Shown: positions 44,016 to 54,549, counted from the stretch's first letter. The stretch is DNA of 64,000 bases from Prorocentrum cordatum (GCA_963575745.1 CAUYUJ010014002.1:963323-1027322), one strand, 5' to 3'. Notes: generated by a model not told the origin, from the letters alone. Translations and numbers: made by a program.

Positions 44016-44339
44016 CCTTCCTGCAAGGAGCTCTACCCCCCTGCCCCCCCTCCCGTGTGCATCGCCCCCCCTGGGACAATGCAATTTACATATAAGTTTG
44101 CTTCGTCTCTCACTTTGCCTGTAAATGCATACCATTCCAGGGAGTCCCCTTATCGCCCCTCCCTCACCCCTGTCAAATAATACTATGCGCGCACGTCGTC
44201 CGTCAACAAACATAATTCTCAAGACCCCCTTGTCATGCCTAAATCCTCCCAAAGCCTTCATCAGCGACACGTGGACATCATCTTTATCGGGGTGACCAGC
44301 ATTGGTGGGGTGATTGCGCGAGCAAACAATCGAGTTGAC
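44016..44339. other. Spacer without recognised feature
   Basis: Nothing recognised. Confidence 0.4.
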
Positions 44340-44455
44340 ACTTCCAAATTCTTCCAGCTTGCGTTGCACCACGTAGATGGCACCACATGGGTTGCACCAT
44401 TTGATTTGCACCACATTGGTTGCACCACCTGGATTGCGCCGCGTAGCCCGCAAGA
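44340..44455 (+). repeat. GTTGCACCACxTGG word array
   Basis: TTGCACCAC recurs at about 44364, 44391, 44406, and 44420 with GG-TTG spacers. Confidence 0.8.
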
Positions 44456-44599
44456 CATCGCTGTTTCGGGTCCACACTGGCTAAGATTTAATGATGGGTG
44501 TGGGAACGAAGTGAGGACGACGATGTAACGGCATAGCTATGTTAATGCTACGAGAGTTGTTGTTCCCCGACTCACGATGCGGCGCGGGATTGTCCAGTA

Positions 44600-44712
44600 G
44601 TTGTCTTATGGGGTATCCGTCCCGTGGGTTGTCCCGTGGTTGTTCTATGGTTGTCCTTTGGGGTGTTCCGTGGGTTGTCCCGTGGTAGTCACGCGGTTGT
44701 CGCCCATTTAAT
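44600..44712 (+). repeat. GTGGTTGTCC word array
   Basis: GGTTGTCCCGTGG, GGTTGTCC and GGTTGTTC variants at 10-20-bp spacing. Confidence 0.8.
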
Positions 44713-44869
44713 GGCTCGGGGTTGTCGTGATTGCTGTCGCGCAGGAACTGTGACTCCAATTCCAAACGATATGTTCGCAAACGCGCCTCCCCAATCAGTA
44801 AGTTGTTGTGGTGCAAACTAAGTGTTTGTTGTAAGTTATGTGGTGCAGTATACGTGGTGCAAGCTAGAG

Positions 44870-45775
44870 GCGGCCACGAGGCGGGCGGCAACGTGGCGAA
44901 TCCACGCTGGACCCGCCCAGCGCACGTAGCGGCCACGAGGCGGCCACGAGCGGCAACGTGGCGAAACCTCGCTGGACCCGCCCAGGGCACTTAGCGGCCA
45001 CGGACGGCAACGTGACGGTTCTTCGCTAGACCTCGGCGCACGGAGCGGCCTCGGACGGCAACGCCCACGAGTCGACCACCAGCGGCAACGTGGCGAAACC
45101 TCACCGGACCCACCGAGTTCACGAGGGGGCCACGTGGCGGCCACGCACGGCAATGTGACGAAATCTCGCCAGACCCATCCAGCGCGCGAGACGGCCACGG
45201 GTGGCGAAAACTCGCCAGACGCATCCAGCACACGAGGCGGCCAGGAGGGGCCACGGGCGGCAACGTGTTGAAACCTCGTTCGGCCCGCCAGGCGCACGAG
45301 ACGGCCACGGGCGGCAACGGGGCCGGACCCGCCCAGCGCACGTAGCGGCCACGAGGCGGCCACGGACGGCAACGTGGCGGAACCTCGTCGGACCTGCCCG
45401 GCGCCTTTCGCGGCCACGCGGGGCCACGGGCGGCAACGTGGCGAAACCTCGCTGGACCCAGCCGTGCACGGGGCGGCCACGAGGCGGCCACGGGCGGCAA
45501 CGTGGTGAGATCTCTCCAGGCTCGCCGCGCACACGAGGCGGCCACGGGGCGGCCACAGGCGGCACGCAGCGAGACCTCGCCGGGCCCGGTCGGGCACGAA
45601 GCGGTCATTGGTGGCAACGTGGCGAAAAAATCTCGCCGGACCCACCCAGCGCACGAGGCGGCCACGAGGCGGCCACGGTTGGCAACGAGCAAGACTGTCG
45701 TCAGACCCTACCAGTTCCGCAGGGAGAGAAGTGCGAACCCCTCAGTGCAAGCACGGCTTCGGGAACGAGTTTGGA
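44870..45775 (+). repeat. Compound family Q, locus 4: about 15 units plus tail
   Basis: Units of about 55-65 bp: CGGCAACGTGGCGAAACCTC, GCTGGACCCGCCCAGCGCAC and GCGGCCACGAGGCGGCCACG. GGCAACGTGG-type cores stand from about 44888 to 45678. The array ends in the tail (45690-45775) CCAGTTCCGCAGGGAGAGAA and CAGTGCAAGCACGGCTTCGG shared with loci 1 and 2. The long Arg/Pro-rich minus-strand frames come from the array. Confidence 0.9.
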
Positions 45776-46016
45776 AATCAACTGTAACTCGACATGCAAC
45801 CAATAGCCAAGTCGAGTTGTGCATTGAATGCCATAGAAATGCACATCGAAGTAAAGACACACTTGCAATCGGAATGCAAATCGATCTGCAAGCTTGCTAC
45901 CCGCCCACCCACCCAAATCTCCGCTTTCGCCGAGCAGAGCTAAACGAGGTGTTTTAGAATTGAACGTGAGGGTAAGTCGCCGATAGAGCAGTAAAGAAGT
46001 GCAGCAAAATTGACAG

Positions 46017-47263
46017 GCACCGTCGCCGCCCCCGCCGACGGTCGTCTATTTCCTCAAGCAGAGCGGCGTCTGCGAGAAGCACGTCGAGACGGAGAGCGAG
46101 TGCGAGGAGGGCCGCTATGGGAGGGCAACGTATTGGACACATTCACATAATTTGTGTACGCACTCGCACTTGTCAGCCGCATCGCGCTTGAGGATGTAAG
46201 GCGGGTGCGCCGAAGACAAACAGAAGAAACCGCGGGATAACAGGGTGACAACAAGGCTTGCTCATCGCGGCCTTTCCAACATGTTTTCAGTTGTGAAGTT
46301 GGCGCGTTGTGCGGGTCCGCTCCAGTGAGTGTTATCAGGAGCGTGCGTATATATTATTCGAGAGTGCCGGGGCCAGAATCTGCTATTGACTGGGTTGCGA
46401 GAAGCGTTTGTGCTCGCAATCGAAATGGGAAGGACGTGCTAGTCTCCAGGAGTGGTGCGCTGCTGCACCCCGTGCATGTATACGGTCGGATGTTGACACC
46501 GCGTGGCCAATGGACTCTCGACTAGTTCTACATCGTTGCGGTCGGCTGTATTTGCTGCTGCATTCACCAGCAGCAGCGAATGCAATCAGTCAACTAGTTC
46601 CAAATCGTCAGCAGCTGCATTCGCTGCTGCTGACGTCACCACAGATTTCCCTTGTTGCTGCTGTTGCTCTCGTTGCTGGTCCGTTTACTGCTTTTATCCG
46701 GAGTTGACCCAATGGTGTTTTCTCCGATTCGTCCTCCGCCCACGGTTGTCTTCTTAGCTGCGCCCTTCTGGCGATTGCATTGTCTTGCTGTAGGCACGTC
46801 ACATGGGAAATCAGCCTGTCAGAAGGTGTCCCACGGAAGCTCCTTATCCCCCACAGGCCCCAGGGACCCGTAAAAGTCATGAGGCATCGTGGAGAGGTCG
46901 AGCAAGGACCCACAAAAGTCTTGAGGCATTTTGCACAACAGTATAGTGTCGTACGCACTTGATTTAGCAAAGACCGTTGATGCCGTTCCTGGCCCTTCCT
47001 GCTGGTTTCGGAATTCATGCTCCGATCAGGAGGCGGCAGAGTCGCTCAGCGAGGTCCGGGCGAGCCGCATCGAGTTCTCGTTCTCCAGGGTGGACCGTCC
47101 AGTTGGCTGCTACTGGTATAAGCACTCGGACACCCTGAACTGGAACACGAACATCGCAGGCGCGGGGCGCAGCGGGGCCACCTGGAAGCGGCCATGTTTG
47201 AGGCACCCCCGAGTGGAGTCACAGATCCGCGGCGCTACCTTCAAGAGAGCCCAGACCCAATGA
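46017..47263 (+). CDS. Candidate Cys-rich modular protein, two exons, GA-AG intron
   Basis: Exon A, 46017-46106 (after AG at 46015-46016), encodes VVYFLKQSGVCEKHVETESECE. Exon B starts at 47030 (after AG at 47028-47029) with EAAESLSEVRASRIEFSFS, then DRPVGCYWY and LNWNTNIAGAG. It stays open to 47263. Joined in phase 0, they give a coherent small module: G-C...ECEEAAESL...DRPVGC-W...N. This resembles Cys-containing repeat modules common in secreted or membrane proteins of dinoflagellates and other protists. The 923-bp intron starts with GA, ends with AG, and AG|GAG stands at both borders, like the bestrophin intron. More exons must exist on either side. No function can be assigned. Confidence 0.5.
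46519..46640. repeat. Direct and inverted repeat of GCTGCTGCATTC words
   Basis: A perfect 17-bp inverted repeat (CAGCAGCAGCGAATGCA at 46568-46584; its complement at 46616-46632) lies within a 40-bp direct repeat beginning CTAGTTC near 46521 and 46595. It sits inside the intron of the preceding candidate gene. Confidence 0.85.
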
Positions 47264-47489
47264 TAGGCAGGGACAGACATCTAGTTTGGCTAATCGCAGG
47301 TCTTGGGTGGAGCATGAATAACCTAAGCGGGTGTGTCCTCCACAACGAGCCCGTTGAAGAAGTTCGCGATTTGGCGTAAGCTAGGCGCTAGTTCTATCGC
47401 TTTGCCACAGCCACGCGATGATCGACAATATTGTTGACAGAAAGCTTGTGGTAATGCTTTCGAACACCTTTGAGCAGGATCATGGGGAG
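47264..47489. other. Spacer
   Basis: Nothing recognised. Confidence 0.4.
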
Positions 47490-47625
47490 GTGGATGACAG
47501 GAGGAGGATGTCCAGGAGGAGGGGCAGGAGGAGGTGGGTCTGCCAGCGAGAGGAGTAGGAGGAGGAGGAGGAGGAGGAGGAGGAGGAGGAGAGGAGGAGG
47601 AGGTCCAGTAGGAGGAGGATGAGTC
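47490..47625 (+). repeat. (GGA)n polypurine tract
   Basis: GGAGGA array with CAG and GTC variants. Confidence 0.92.
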
Positions 47626-47807
47626 TGTTGTGTGAGTATGGGCTGCGTCTGGGCCTGGCTCCAGCTTGTATCAAAAAAGGCATTTACAGATGCGCCTCTC
47701 AGATGCCGCTCATCGGAGTCCTCGGGTTTTTGGCCTCTTGGATGTCAGCCTCGCAGACTTAGCTTCTTCTCATGCTCTGCGTTCCTCCCCATGATCATTC
47801 CCATTAG

Positions 47808-47958
47808 CACTCTCTACTTTCATTCTCTACTTTCATTATCTACTTTCACTCTCTACTTTCATTCTCTAGTTTCATTATCTACTTTCATTTTCTACTTTAA
47901 TTCCCATTATTACGTCCATCATTCCCCATTATCATTCTCTACTTTCAGTATTTGCCTC
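47808..47958 (+). repeat. 12-13-bp minisatellite TCTACTTTCATTC
   Basis: About nine units of CTCTACTTTCATT with TTAT and TTTT variants. AT-rich compared with its surroundings. Confidence 0.95.
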
Positions 47959-48393
47959 GGCCCACTTTCCCTCTATCTCCATCCTCCCCCTCGTATGCGT
48001 ACAGTAGTGGCCTTCGGCCAGATGTGGCCTATCCCACCAAAGCGCAAGGCTCGCAACACAGATGCATACGGTGGGGGCGTTCCTTTAGGAATGCACTCAG
48101 GAGGCTTCAGACACTTGAGAGTTCCTTATCTGATGAGGGTGGCTGTGATTTCCATGGTCAAGCCTCAGTTGGTGTTCCACCAGTTTTCAGAACCTTCATT
48201 CCTTATCCATGAGTTCCACCTCAGGCATCCCCACAGGCAGGGTGGACATGAGTAAGATGGGGAAGAGGCGGATGCAGAAAATGAAGAGGAGCACATTGAG
48301 CGCTTCAAGACCATGGCATGGAGGCAACAGATGCGGAGGGTGAGGATCCAGAATGGGGAGGAGCCGTTGGGAGGATGCGCGGGGGAAAAGATG
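47959..48393. other. Spacer without recognised feature
   Basis: Average composition; no frame I would call. Confidence 0.4.
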
Positions 48394-48780
48394 CGGGAGG
48401 AGGAGGGAGGGAGAAGGAGGAGGAGGAGAAGGAGGAGGAGGAGGAGGGGCAGGAGCAGGAGGAGGAGCAGGAGGAGGACAGGAGGAGGAGGAGGAGGGAC
48501 AGGACATGGGCAACCAGAGACGCTGGAGGAGCCTGGGGGAGAAGGATGGGGATAGACTGTGAAGAGGGCGTCGGTGTGCCGCGCACTTCGGGGTTGCGCT
48601 CAGGCGTCGACTGCAACAAGCAGCGCCAGTGCATCTGCAAAGAGGACGGAGGGGTGATCTTCAAGCTGCCGACGGGACGGAAGAGTAGGATGATGAGGAG
48701 AGGGAGGATGAGGAGGACGACGAGGAGGGAATACGAGGAGGAGGAGGAGGAGGAGGAGGAGGAGGAGGAGAAAGAGGAGG
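48394..48780 (+). repeat. Two (GGA)n tracts with a unique core
   Basis: Tracts at 48394-48505 and 48690-48780; the 180 bp between them is unique. Confidence 0.92.
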
Positions 48781-49039
48781 CGGTGGATTTTTTGTGTTTC
48801 CCCGGAAGGCTAAGATTTCATCGCTCCGTCGTGAAAACCGTTCGCCCCCTCCTCCTCCTCGCAGCGCGGCCGCCCGACGGCGGAGATGCCCCGAGAGCCC
48901 AGGGGCGCCGGGGGGCCCCCCGCGGGCCCTCCGTATCCCGGGCGCCCTCCGCAGCTGGACAACCGCGCGCGATGGCGAGGCCGCGGAGAGCGGTCCGCGG
49001 CCTCTCCTCCCGCCCAAACCTCACCTCCTTCGGGTATGG

Positions 49040-49270
49040 CCAGGACCCCCCGGGTACGGTAGGTTTGCGTCGTGTCGACCAGCGGCGACCCCCGCCAGCG
49101 GCGTTCAAGGTTGAACGCCGCCGGCGGCCCAGAATCGATCGGTGTTGAACGATCGGACGTTGCGGCAGCGGCCGATCGTTCAAGGTTGAACGATCCCTGC
49201 GGTGTCAAAAACCAACGCTGGGGTCGGCACGACACGAACCTGCCGTAAGGGGACCCGGTCAGTGGTAGGG
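49040..49270. repeat. Nested palindromes, likely cruciform or foldback element
   Basis: Inner perfect palindromes GGCGTTCAAGGTTGAACGCC (near 49107) and GATCGTTCAAGGTTGAACGA (near 49174) share the core GTTCAAGGTTGAAC. Outer arms GGTAGGTTTGCGTCGTGTCG (near 49059) and the complement of CGACACGAACCTGCCGTAAG (near 49230) also pair. A second, looser set of ACTGAACC-AGGT arms surrounds a 15-G run at 49300-49440. Confidence 0.85.
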
Positions 49271-49678
49271 CCCTGCAGGGCCCCTCCATTGGCCAGATTC
49301 ACTGAACCAGGTCTGTCGTAACTGGTGTTTTTCGGGTGGCGGCAGTTCCGGGTTTAGCGGAACGGGGCGGGGGGGGGGGGGGCGCCCCCCGGTACACACA
49401 TCCCTAAACCAGGTTCCACTGAACCCAGTTCTGCCAACGCCCGATTCACACGTGGAGCGCCACGCCCCGAGCGCGGTTCGACCGCGGCTGCACACCGCGA
49501 GACATGCGGCCGGGGCGGCAGCGAGGGGCCGGGAGACGGGGGCGCGGCCTCGGCACGGCCTCGCAGGCAGCCCACGGCGGCGGTGTGCGCCGTGCGCTCC
49601 GCGGCGGCGGCGGGGCACGCGAGAGGGGGCCATGGGCAGGCGCGCGGAGTCTCCGGGGCAGGTTCCTTCCCTTCGGCA

Positions 49679-50340
49679 TCAATGTGAGAGCTTACCACTG
49701 GCCCGACGACGTCCAGTGCACCCTGGAGTGCCCGAGCCTGGCAGCACACATATGCACGACGCGAGTGTGGCTCGTAGCCCTGGGGCGCCTGGCACAGCGG
49801 TCCACCATTGCCATCGCGCTTCTCCTACGTCTCTCGGCTTCGGGACCCTGGGCTTTTCAGTAAACTGGGAGAAGGGGAGGAGCGGTGAAACAGCCCCCTT
49901 CACCCGCGCAAAGACCCGCGTTTTCCCGAGCACAGCGTCCAGATCTGCCAGGTCCGACGGGTTCCCAGGATCATGCATGGACAAGGCTTTCTTAACATGT
50001 TGATCCGCCAGGAAGTTTACCCCAGTAATGCGACATTCTTCACACGGGAGCTCATCAATGACCTCAACATTTCGGTACGCTTTAGCATGGTGGGCCTCGC
50101 ATGCACACTGGGCGCCTTCGCACTGCAGGGCGCCTCTGCCCAAGCCGCCATACTTTGATTTGCTGCGCAGCTGCTGGCCATGGGTCCCGTTGTGAAGACG
50201 CCCCGAGACCGTCTGAATGAACTTGCCCGTCTAGTTTGACAAGGAAGGCCAGCGTGCATGCTGCGATCTGCTTCGTGGCTTGTGGACTTACGTGGGAGAC
50301 TTGGCCAGACTGGCCCTCGAAGTCTCGCCACAACATCCTC
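49679..50340 (-). other. Minus-strand coding-like fragment, family uncertain
   Basis: Minus frames give a balanced sequence: ATKQIAACTLAFLVKLDGQV (near 50270), then, after a frame change, AKAYRNVEVIDELPCEECRI and FLADQHVKKALSMH with DPGNPSDLADLDAVL (50080-49920). The composition and the RNVEV-ADQ order recall the end of retroelement RNase H regions, but no catalytic residue set can be shown. Below 49900 the frame turns Arg/Pro-rich. Probably retroelement debris. Confidence 0.25.
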
Positions 50341-50394
50341 GGACCCTGACCTCAGAACAATCCATCCGTAGACGGCCCTCGACAGCCCTGCAGA

Positions 50395-50595
50395 GACGGA
50401 GGAGGAGAGGAGGGCTGAGGAGGAGGAGGAGGAAGAGGATAAGGAGGAGGAGGAGGAGGAGGAGGAGGAGGGAGCGGGGGAGGAGGCGGGAACTGCAGGC
50501 ACTCCAGAAGGTGTGGAGGAGGAGGAGGAGGAGGAGGAGGAGGAGGAGGAGGAGGAGGAGGAGGAGGAGGAGGAGGAGGAGGAGGAGGGCAGGAC
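50395..50595 (+). repeat. (GGA)n polypurine tract
   Basis: GGAGGAGGA, with its longest uninterrupted run (about 70 bp) at 50517-50587. Confidence 0.95.
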
Positions 50596-50849
50596 GAGGA
50601 GGAGGACGAGGAGCATCAGGAGCAGGCGGCTGCAAGCAGGCCCACCAGGAGGAGCAGCAGGGAACAACAGAGGGAGCAGGAGCAGCAGCAGCAGCAGCAG
50701 GAACAACGTCTGCGCATCCAGTGAGCGGAGTGACTGGTAGAGAGCCGGGTCGGGGTCGGCCTCGTTTGGCAGCGGAACAGCGACAAGCAACAGTACAGCT
50801 AAGGCGTTCCAGAAAGGCCTCGCCTCCGAGGATCGACGGAGCTTGCACC

Positions 50850-50970
50850 TCTTCCTCGGCGGAAGGCGGCGGAAGGTCGGCGGAAGCCGGCGGAAGTGAA
50901 ACGAGGGCGGCTCCGCCAGCAGAAGCCGGCGAAAGGCCCGCGGGAATTGGCGGAAGTGAAAGATGCGCCC
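50850..50970 (+). repeat. Degenerate GGCGGAAG word array
   Basis: GGCGGAAG, GCCGGCGGAAG and GGCGGAAGTGAAA recur about seven times; the longer word occurs at both ends (50890 and 50950). Confidence 0.8.
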
Positions 50971-50999
50971 TTAAGGGATGGCAACGTCTTTGGGCTCAG

Positions 51000-51714
51000 G
51001 GTTTCCCGAATCGGCCAGCTGGCACGCGGGATAAAAAGCATCCTACGGTAGAGGGAAACAAGTAGTGGATGCTTCCCCGCTCCCCCACACGCTGAAGCTG
51101 AAACAGTGGGTGGACGCTCCCCCGCCTCCCCCAAATTCAACCGGGCACGCGGTCGAAGTGCAGCTCAATCAACCCACCGCCAGCACTGATCATCGGGGGG
51201 GCATTGACAGAGGAATGCGGCACGAGTGTTCGCCAACTTCCTCCGAGGCATGTAGCCGAGCAGAGAGTGCCCGCGTGGTCTCCCACACCGAGGCCCTCCA
51301 CCTCTGGACTGGCCTTCGCCTCGGGGGGCACCTCCACATGGGACCTTAGGTCCTTCGGCGAGGAGGCTCACGTGTTAGACCCGCGTTCTCGTGGCCACAT
51401 TTCGACTGCACCCCTGCCACCCTTCCGCGCCGGTCGTCGGCGAGAGTGCTTGTTTACACGTAGATTATGGTGAGGTTGCCTGCGTCGAGCGGGGGCCCGG
51501 CGAGCCTCTGCGGGAAAGTGGGAGATTACGCAGTCCGAGAGTTGCTTGCACGCTTTCCTGGCCCAGCTCCGGATGCAACGGCCACGAGGGGTGGGGGCAA
51601 GTCGCCATGCGGGTGAATCTGCCGCTGCCGCCGGTTCTGGCCCACAACGCTTCGCCGCGACGACACGCTGTCCATGTCGTAGATGGGGTCCGAGTAGATA
51701 GGGTCGAAGGATCG
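51000..51714. other. Intergenic, no firm feature
   Basis: Nothing recognised beyond the 19-bp word shared with 40304-40322. Confidence 0.35.
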
Positions 51715-51855
51715 CTCCGCATCGCCGATGCATCGGGGATGCGACTCGATGTGAAGCCCGAGTTTCTCCACGCCGACGTCGCCGACGCATCGCCGATGCG
51801 TCGCCGATCCATCGTCGATGCATCGCCGATGCACCGGCGGTGCATCGGCGATTGG
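51715..51855 (+). repeat. Palindromic GATGCATCGCC word array
   Basis: GATGCATCG, GACGCATCGCCGATGCG and GATCCATCGTCGATGC words; each word is close to its own complement, so the array can fold in many ways. Confidence 0.85.
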
Positions 51856-51885
51856 GTGCAGTCCTCCGGCCCCATCTGCTCGGAC

Positions 51886-52066
51886 CCCATCCAGGAGGCC
51901 TCTCTCTCTCTACATATATATATATATGTCATTATACATATAGGAGGCCTCTCTCTCTATACATAGCAGACCCCATCTAGGAGGCCTCTCTATACCCCAT
52001 CTAGGAGGCCTCTCTCTCTATACATATATATATATATATATCTATATATATATATATATCATTCCC
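51886..52066 (+). repeat. GGAGGCCTCTCTCTCTATAC units with (TA)n
   Basis: AGGAGGCCTCTCT occurs at about 51894, 51942, 51980 and 52003, followed by (TA) runs at 51910-51925 and 52018-52058. Confidence 0.92.
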
Positions 52067-52274
52067 ACTCGTCAACGTCCCGCGCTTTTCCCAGCCTCCC
52101 GCCCCGCGGAGCGGGGCGCCACGCTCCCCGCTCGCAGGGCCGCCGCGGCACGCCGGGCGAGAGCCTCCCGACGGCAGCAGCAGGGCGGCCCCCCGAGAGA
52201 GAGAAGCCGCAGTTCTCGCGCCGCGTGCCGCGCGGCCCGCGGGCGGCCGCCCGCGGGCCGAGCGCTGCACCTTT

Positions 52275-52495
52275 TGGGCGCCCGAAGTGGGTACGGGAAG
52301 AAGGGGTACGATGCCCAGCAGCAGTTCCTGGTCATTCTGAACAGGACTCGCTGGCGGTGTCGCCGCGGCCTGTGTCCATTCGAGACAGAAGGCCGCCTGC
52401 CCGACAGCGGCCGCTGCTGGTCTGGGACAACATGTGTTGTGGGGCATTGTACCCCTTCTTTCCGTACCCATTTCGGGCGTCCAGATACACGGAGC
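52275..52495. mobile_element. Foldback element with long arms
   Basis: The left arm GGCGCCCGAAGTGGGTACGG and AAGAAGGGGTACGATGCCC (52278-52320) pairs with the complement of GGGCATTGTACCCCTTCTTT and CCGTACCCATTTCGGGCGTCC (52442-52492) at about 90 percent. The inner arms pair less well. No coding capacity and no clear target-site duplication. Confidence 0.8.
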
Positions 52496-52631
52496 TTGGG
52501 CGGGGAGGCCGGTGGGCCGTCTGCGAGGGCGGAGTCGGTGCCCTCGCCCCCGCCCCTCCTCTCCCTCGAGCACGGGGGGGGCGGGGGTCCCCTCCTTGCT
52601 TCCTTGCCTGCTTGCCGCCTTGACTCCTCGC

Positions 52632-52831
52632 CTCCTTTTCCTCCTCCTCCTCCTCCTCCTCCTCCTCCTCATCATCATCATCATCATCAACAACATCATC
52701 ACCACCATCAATCAACATCATCACCATCAATCATCATCACCATCATCATCACCATCAATAATCACCCTCATCCCTCATCATCATCAGCATCATCATCACC
52801 ATCAACCATCATCATCAATCATCATCACCAC

Positions 52832-52881
<50 letters not shown>

Positions 52882-53050
52882 CCATCACCATCACCACCAA
52901 TCATCATCATCATTATCACAAACATCATAAACATCACCATCAACATCATCATCAGCATCATCATCATCATCATCCTCATCCTCATCCTTCTCATCCTCCT
53001 CCTCATCATCATCATCATATCCTTCTCCTCCTCCTCCTCCTTCTCCTCCT
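52632..53050 (+). repeat. (TCC)n then (ATC)n microsatellite, about 420 bp
   Basis: TCC run 52636-52668, ATC/ACC triplets to about 53015 including a near-perfect ATC run 52820-52880, then TCC again. Confidence 0.97.
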
Positions 53051-53091
53051 TTCTTGGGTAAGCCGCTTGTCGCACACACCCGTGGCGTCGG

Positions 53092-53285
53092 TCGTCCTCC
53101 TCCTTGCCTCCTCCCCGCCTCTCCTCCTCCTCCTTGCCTCCTCCTCCTCCTCCTTGCCTTCTGCTCCTCCTCCTCCTCCTCCTCCTCCTCCTTGTCCCCT
53201 CCTCCTCCTCCTCCTCCTCCTCCTCCTCCTCCTCCTCCTTGCCTCCTGCTCGCCTCCGTCTTGCATCCTGCTCCTCCTCCTCGCG
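53092..53285 (+). repeat. (TCC)n tract with TTGCC variants
   Basis: TCCTCCTCC runs separated by TTGCCTCC words. Confidence 0.95.
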
Positions 53286-53404
53286 ATGTGCACTCGGCGC
53301 GTCAAATAAGAGAGGCAGGCCTGCCAGCAGGTTCCCCGACGGCCCGGGGGGGGCCCTCAGAAACATTGGTGCATGTCAGGGAGCTCAGGCATCGTCGACA
53401 AACG

Positions 53405-53640
53405 TGCCCCTCCAGGGCTTCGATCCGATCGATCTGATTCGTTGTCCACTTTGGCCGTCTCGATACGATTCGATTCCGACATGCCGACGATGCGATGCGG
53501 GCCGATGTTTGCGTGGCAGCCGATCCTAAGCGGTTTCGGTTCCGTGCCGATGGGGCCGATCCGACGCGCATTCCGATTCGATCCGATTTCCGATTCGATC
53601 CGATTTCCCGATCCGATGCCGGCTGGTTCCGCTATCGATG
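53405..53640 (+). repeat. GATCCGATTC-type degenerate array
   Basis: GATCCGAT, GATTCCGAT and GATTCGATCC words at high density. The segment near 53479-53505 resembles 22690-22715. Confidence 0.75.
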
Positions 53641-53859
53641 TCGCAGAGCGGGGCTCATCCACGTGCGTGGCTGCTGTGGCCACGGATGGCCAGGCACTCC
53701 CCCGACACTTCCCTTGCAGGCTCGACAAGACTCCCCGTTGCCAGGGGCAGTGGAGGAAGGAACGCAGCAGGGGGAGGGGGGGGGGCGAGCAACCGAAGCA
53801 GCAGCCGCAACGGCAAGCGGTGCGGCGTGCGGCGCGGCCGCCCTCCGCGAGGCACCCCG

Positions 53860-54190
53860 CCTCTGCGAGGCGCTCGCGCACGGGCCCGGCGGCAGCCCCG
53901 CCATGGGAGCCCGCGCGCGTCGGGGCTACACATCGCGGTGGCGGGCCTCGGCCCGTGGAGCCGTCGCCGCATGGCGGAGGCGACATCCAACGGCCTCCCA
54001 CAGTCGGGCGATCGCAAGCACCGGGTCCAAAAGGGGGCGTGGTATTTTCGCGACGGGTCCCGCTTCCGCGGGGAGATCGCGGACTTCCGCCGCCGAGCGG
54101 GGCGGCACCGGCCGCACTCCGGGGAGGGCGCCTCGCCCGAGCCCTGGAACTGGCCACCGCGCGCCAGATCCATGGATCGCTGACCCGCGC
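53860..54190 (+). repeat. Dispersed repeat family P, copy 2
   Basis: Partner of 23740-24085, in the same orientation. Ends near ATCCATGGATCGC at 54168-54180. Confidence 0.7.
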
Positions 54191-54359
54191 CTGCGCGCCT
54201 CCAGTGCAGGAAGCGTTCCAAGAGAGGTCTGGGCCTCGGCGCCCCCTCGCCCTCGGCGGAGAGGGCCTGCGGAGGCAGGGCGGCGGCGGGGTCCGCCAGC
54301 GGAGGGCGGCGGAGGTAGTACGTGCGCAGTCCACACGCTCGGGCCCTCGGAGACCAGCA

Positions 54360-54514
54360 TCAGATCGGGCACGTCCCTCTACAGGAAAATTCACAAGTCA
54401 AGCAACAGTCTGGGGACGATGTTTCGATTATGGTTTGCCATGTTTGGGGTATCTGTTAGACTATTTTTTGTTTTCCGTCCAAAATCCGCCTGTGGGGGGA
54501 CATGCCCGACCTAA
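54360..54514. mobile_element. MITE family M1, copy 2 (155 bp)
   Basis: Left TCAGATCGGGCACGTCCCTC and the complement of the right TTAGGTCGGGCATGTCCCCC match the ends of copy 1. The interior shares TGGGGTAT and TTTTTTGTTTT words with copy 1. The flanking 8-mers GACCAGCA and GGCTAGCA agree at 6 of 8, an aged target-site duplication. Confidence 0.85.
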
Positions 54515-54549
54515 GGCTAGCAATCTGCATGATCATAAACTTTCGGCGC

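Noticed and set aside
44836-45692. Minus-strand frames of 230-270 codons
   Set aside because: Read-through of the family Q array; the peptide simply repeats with the DNA unit.
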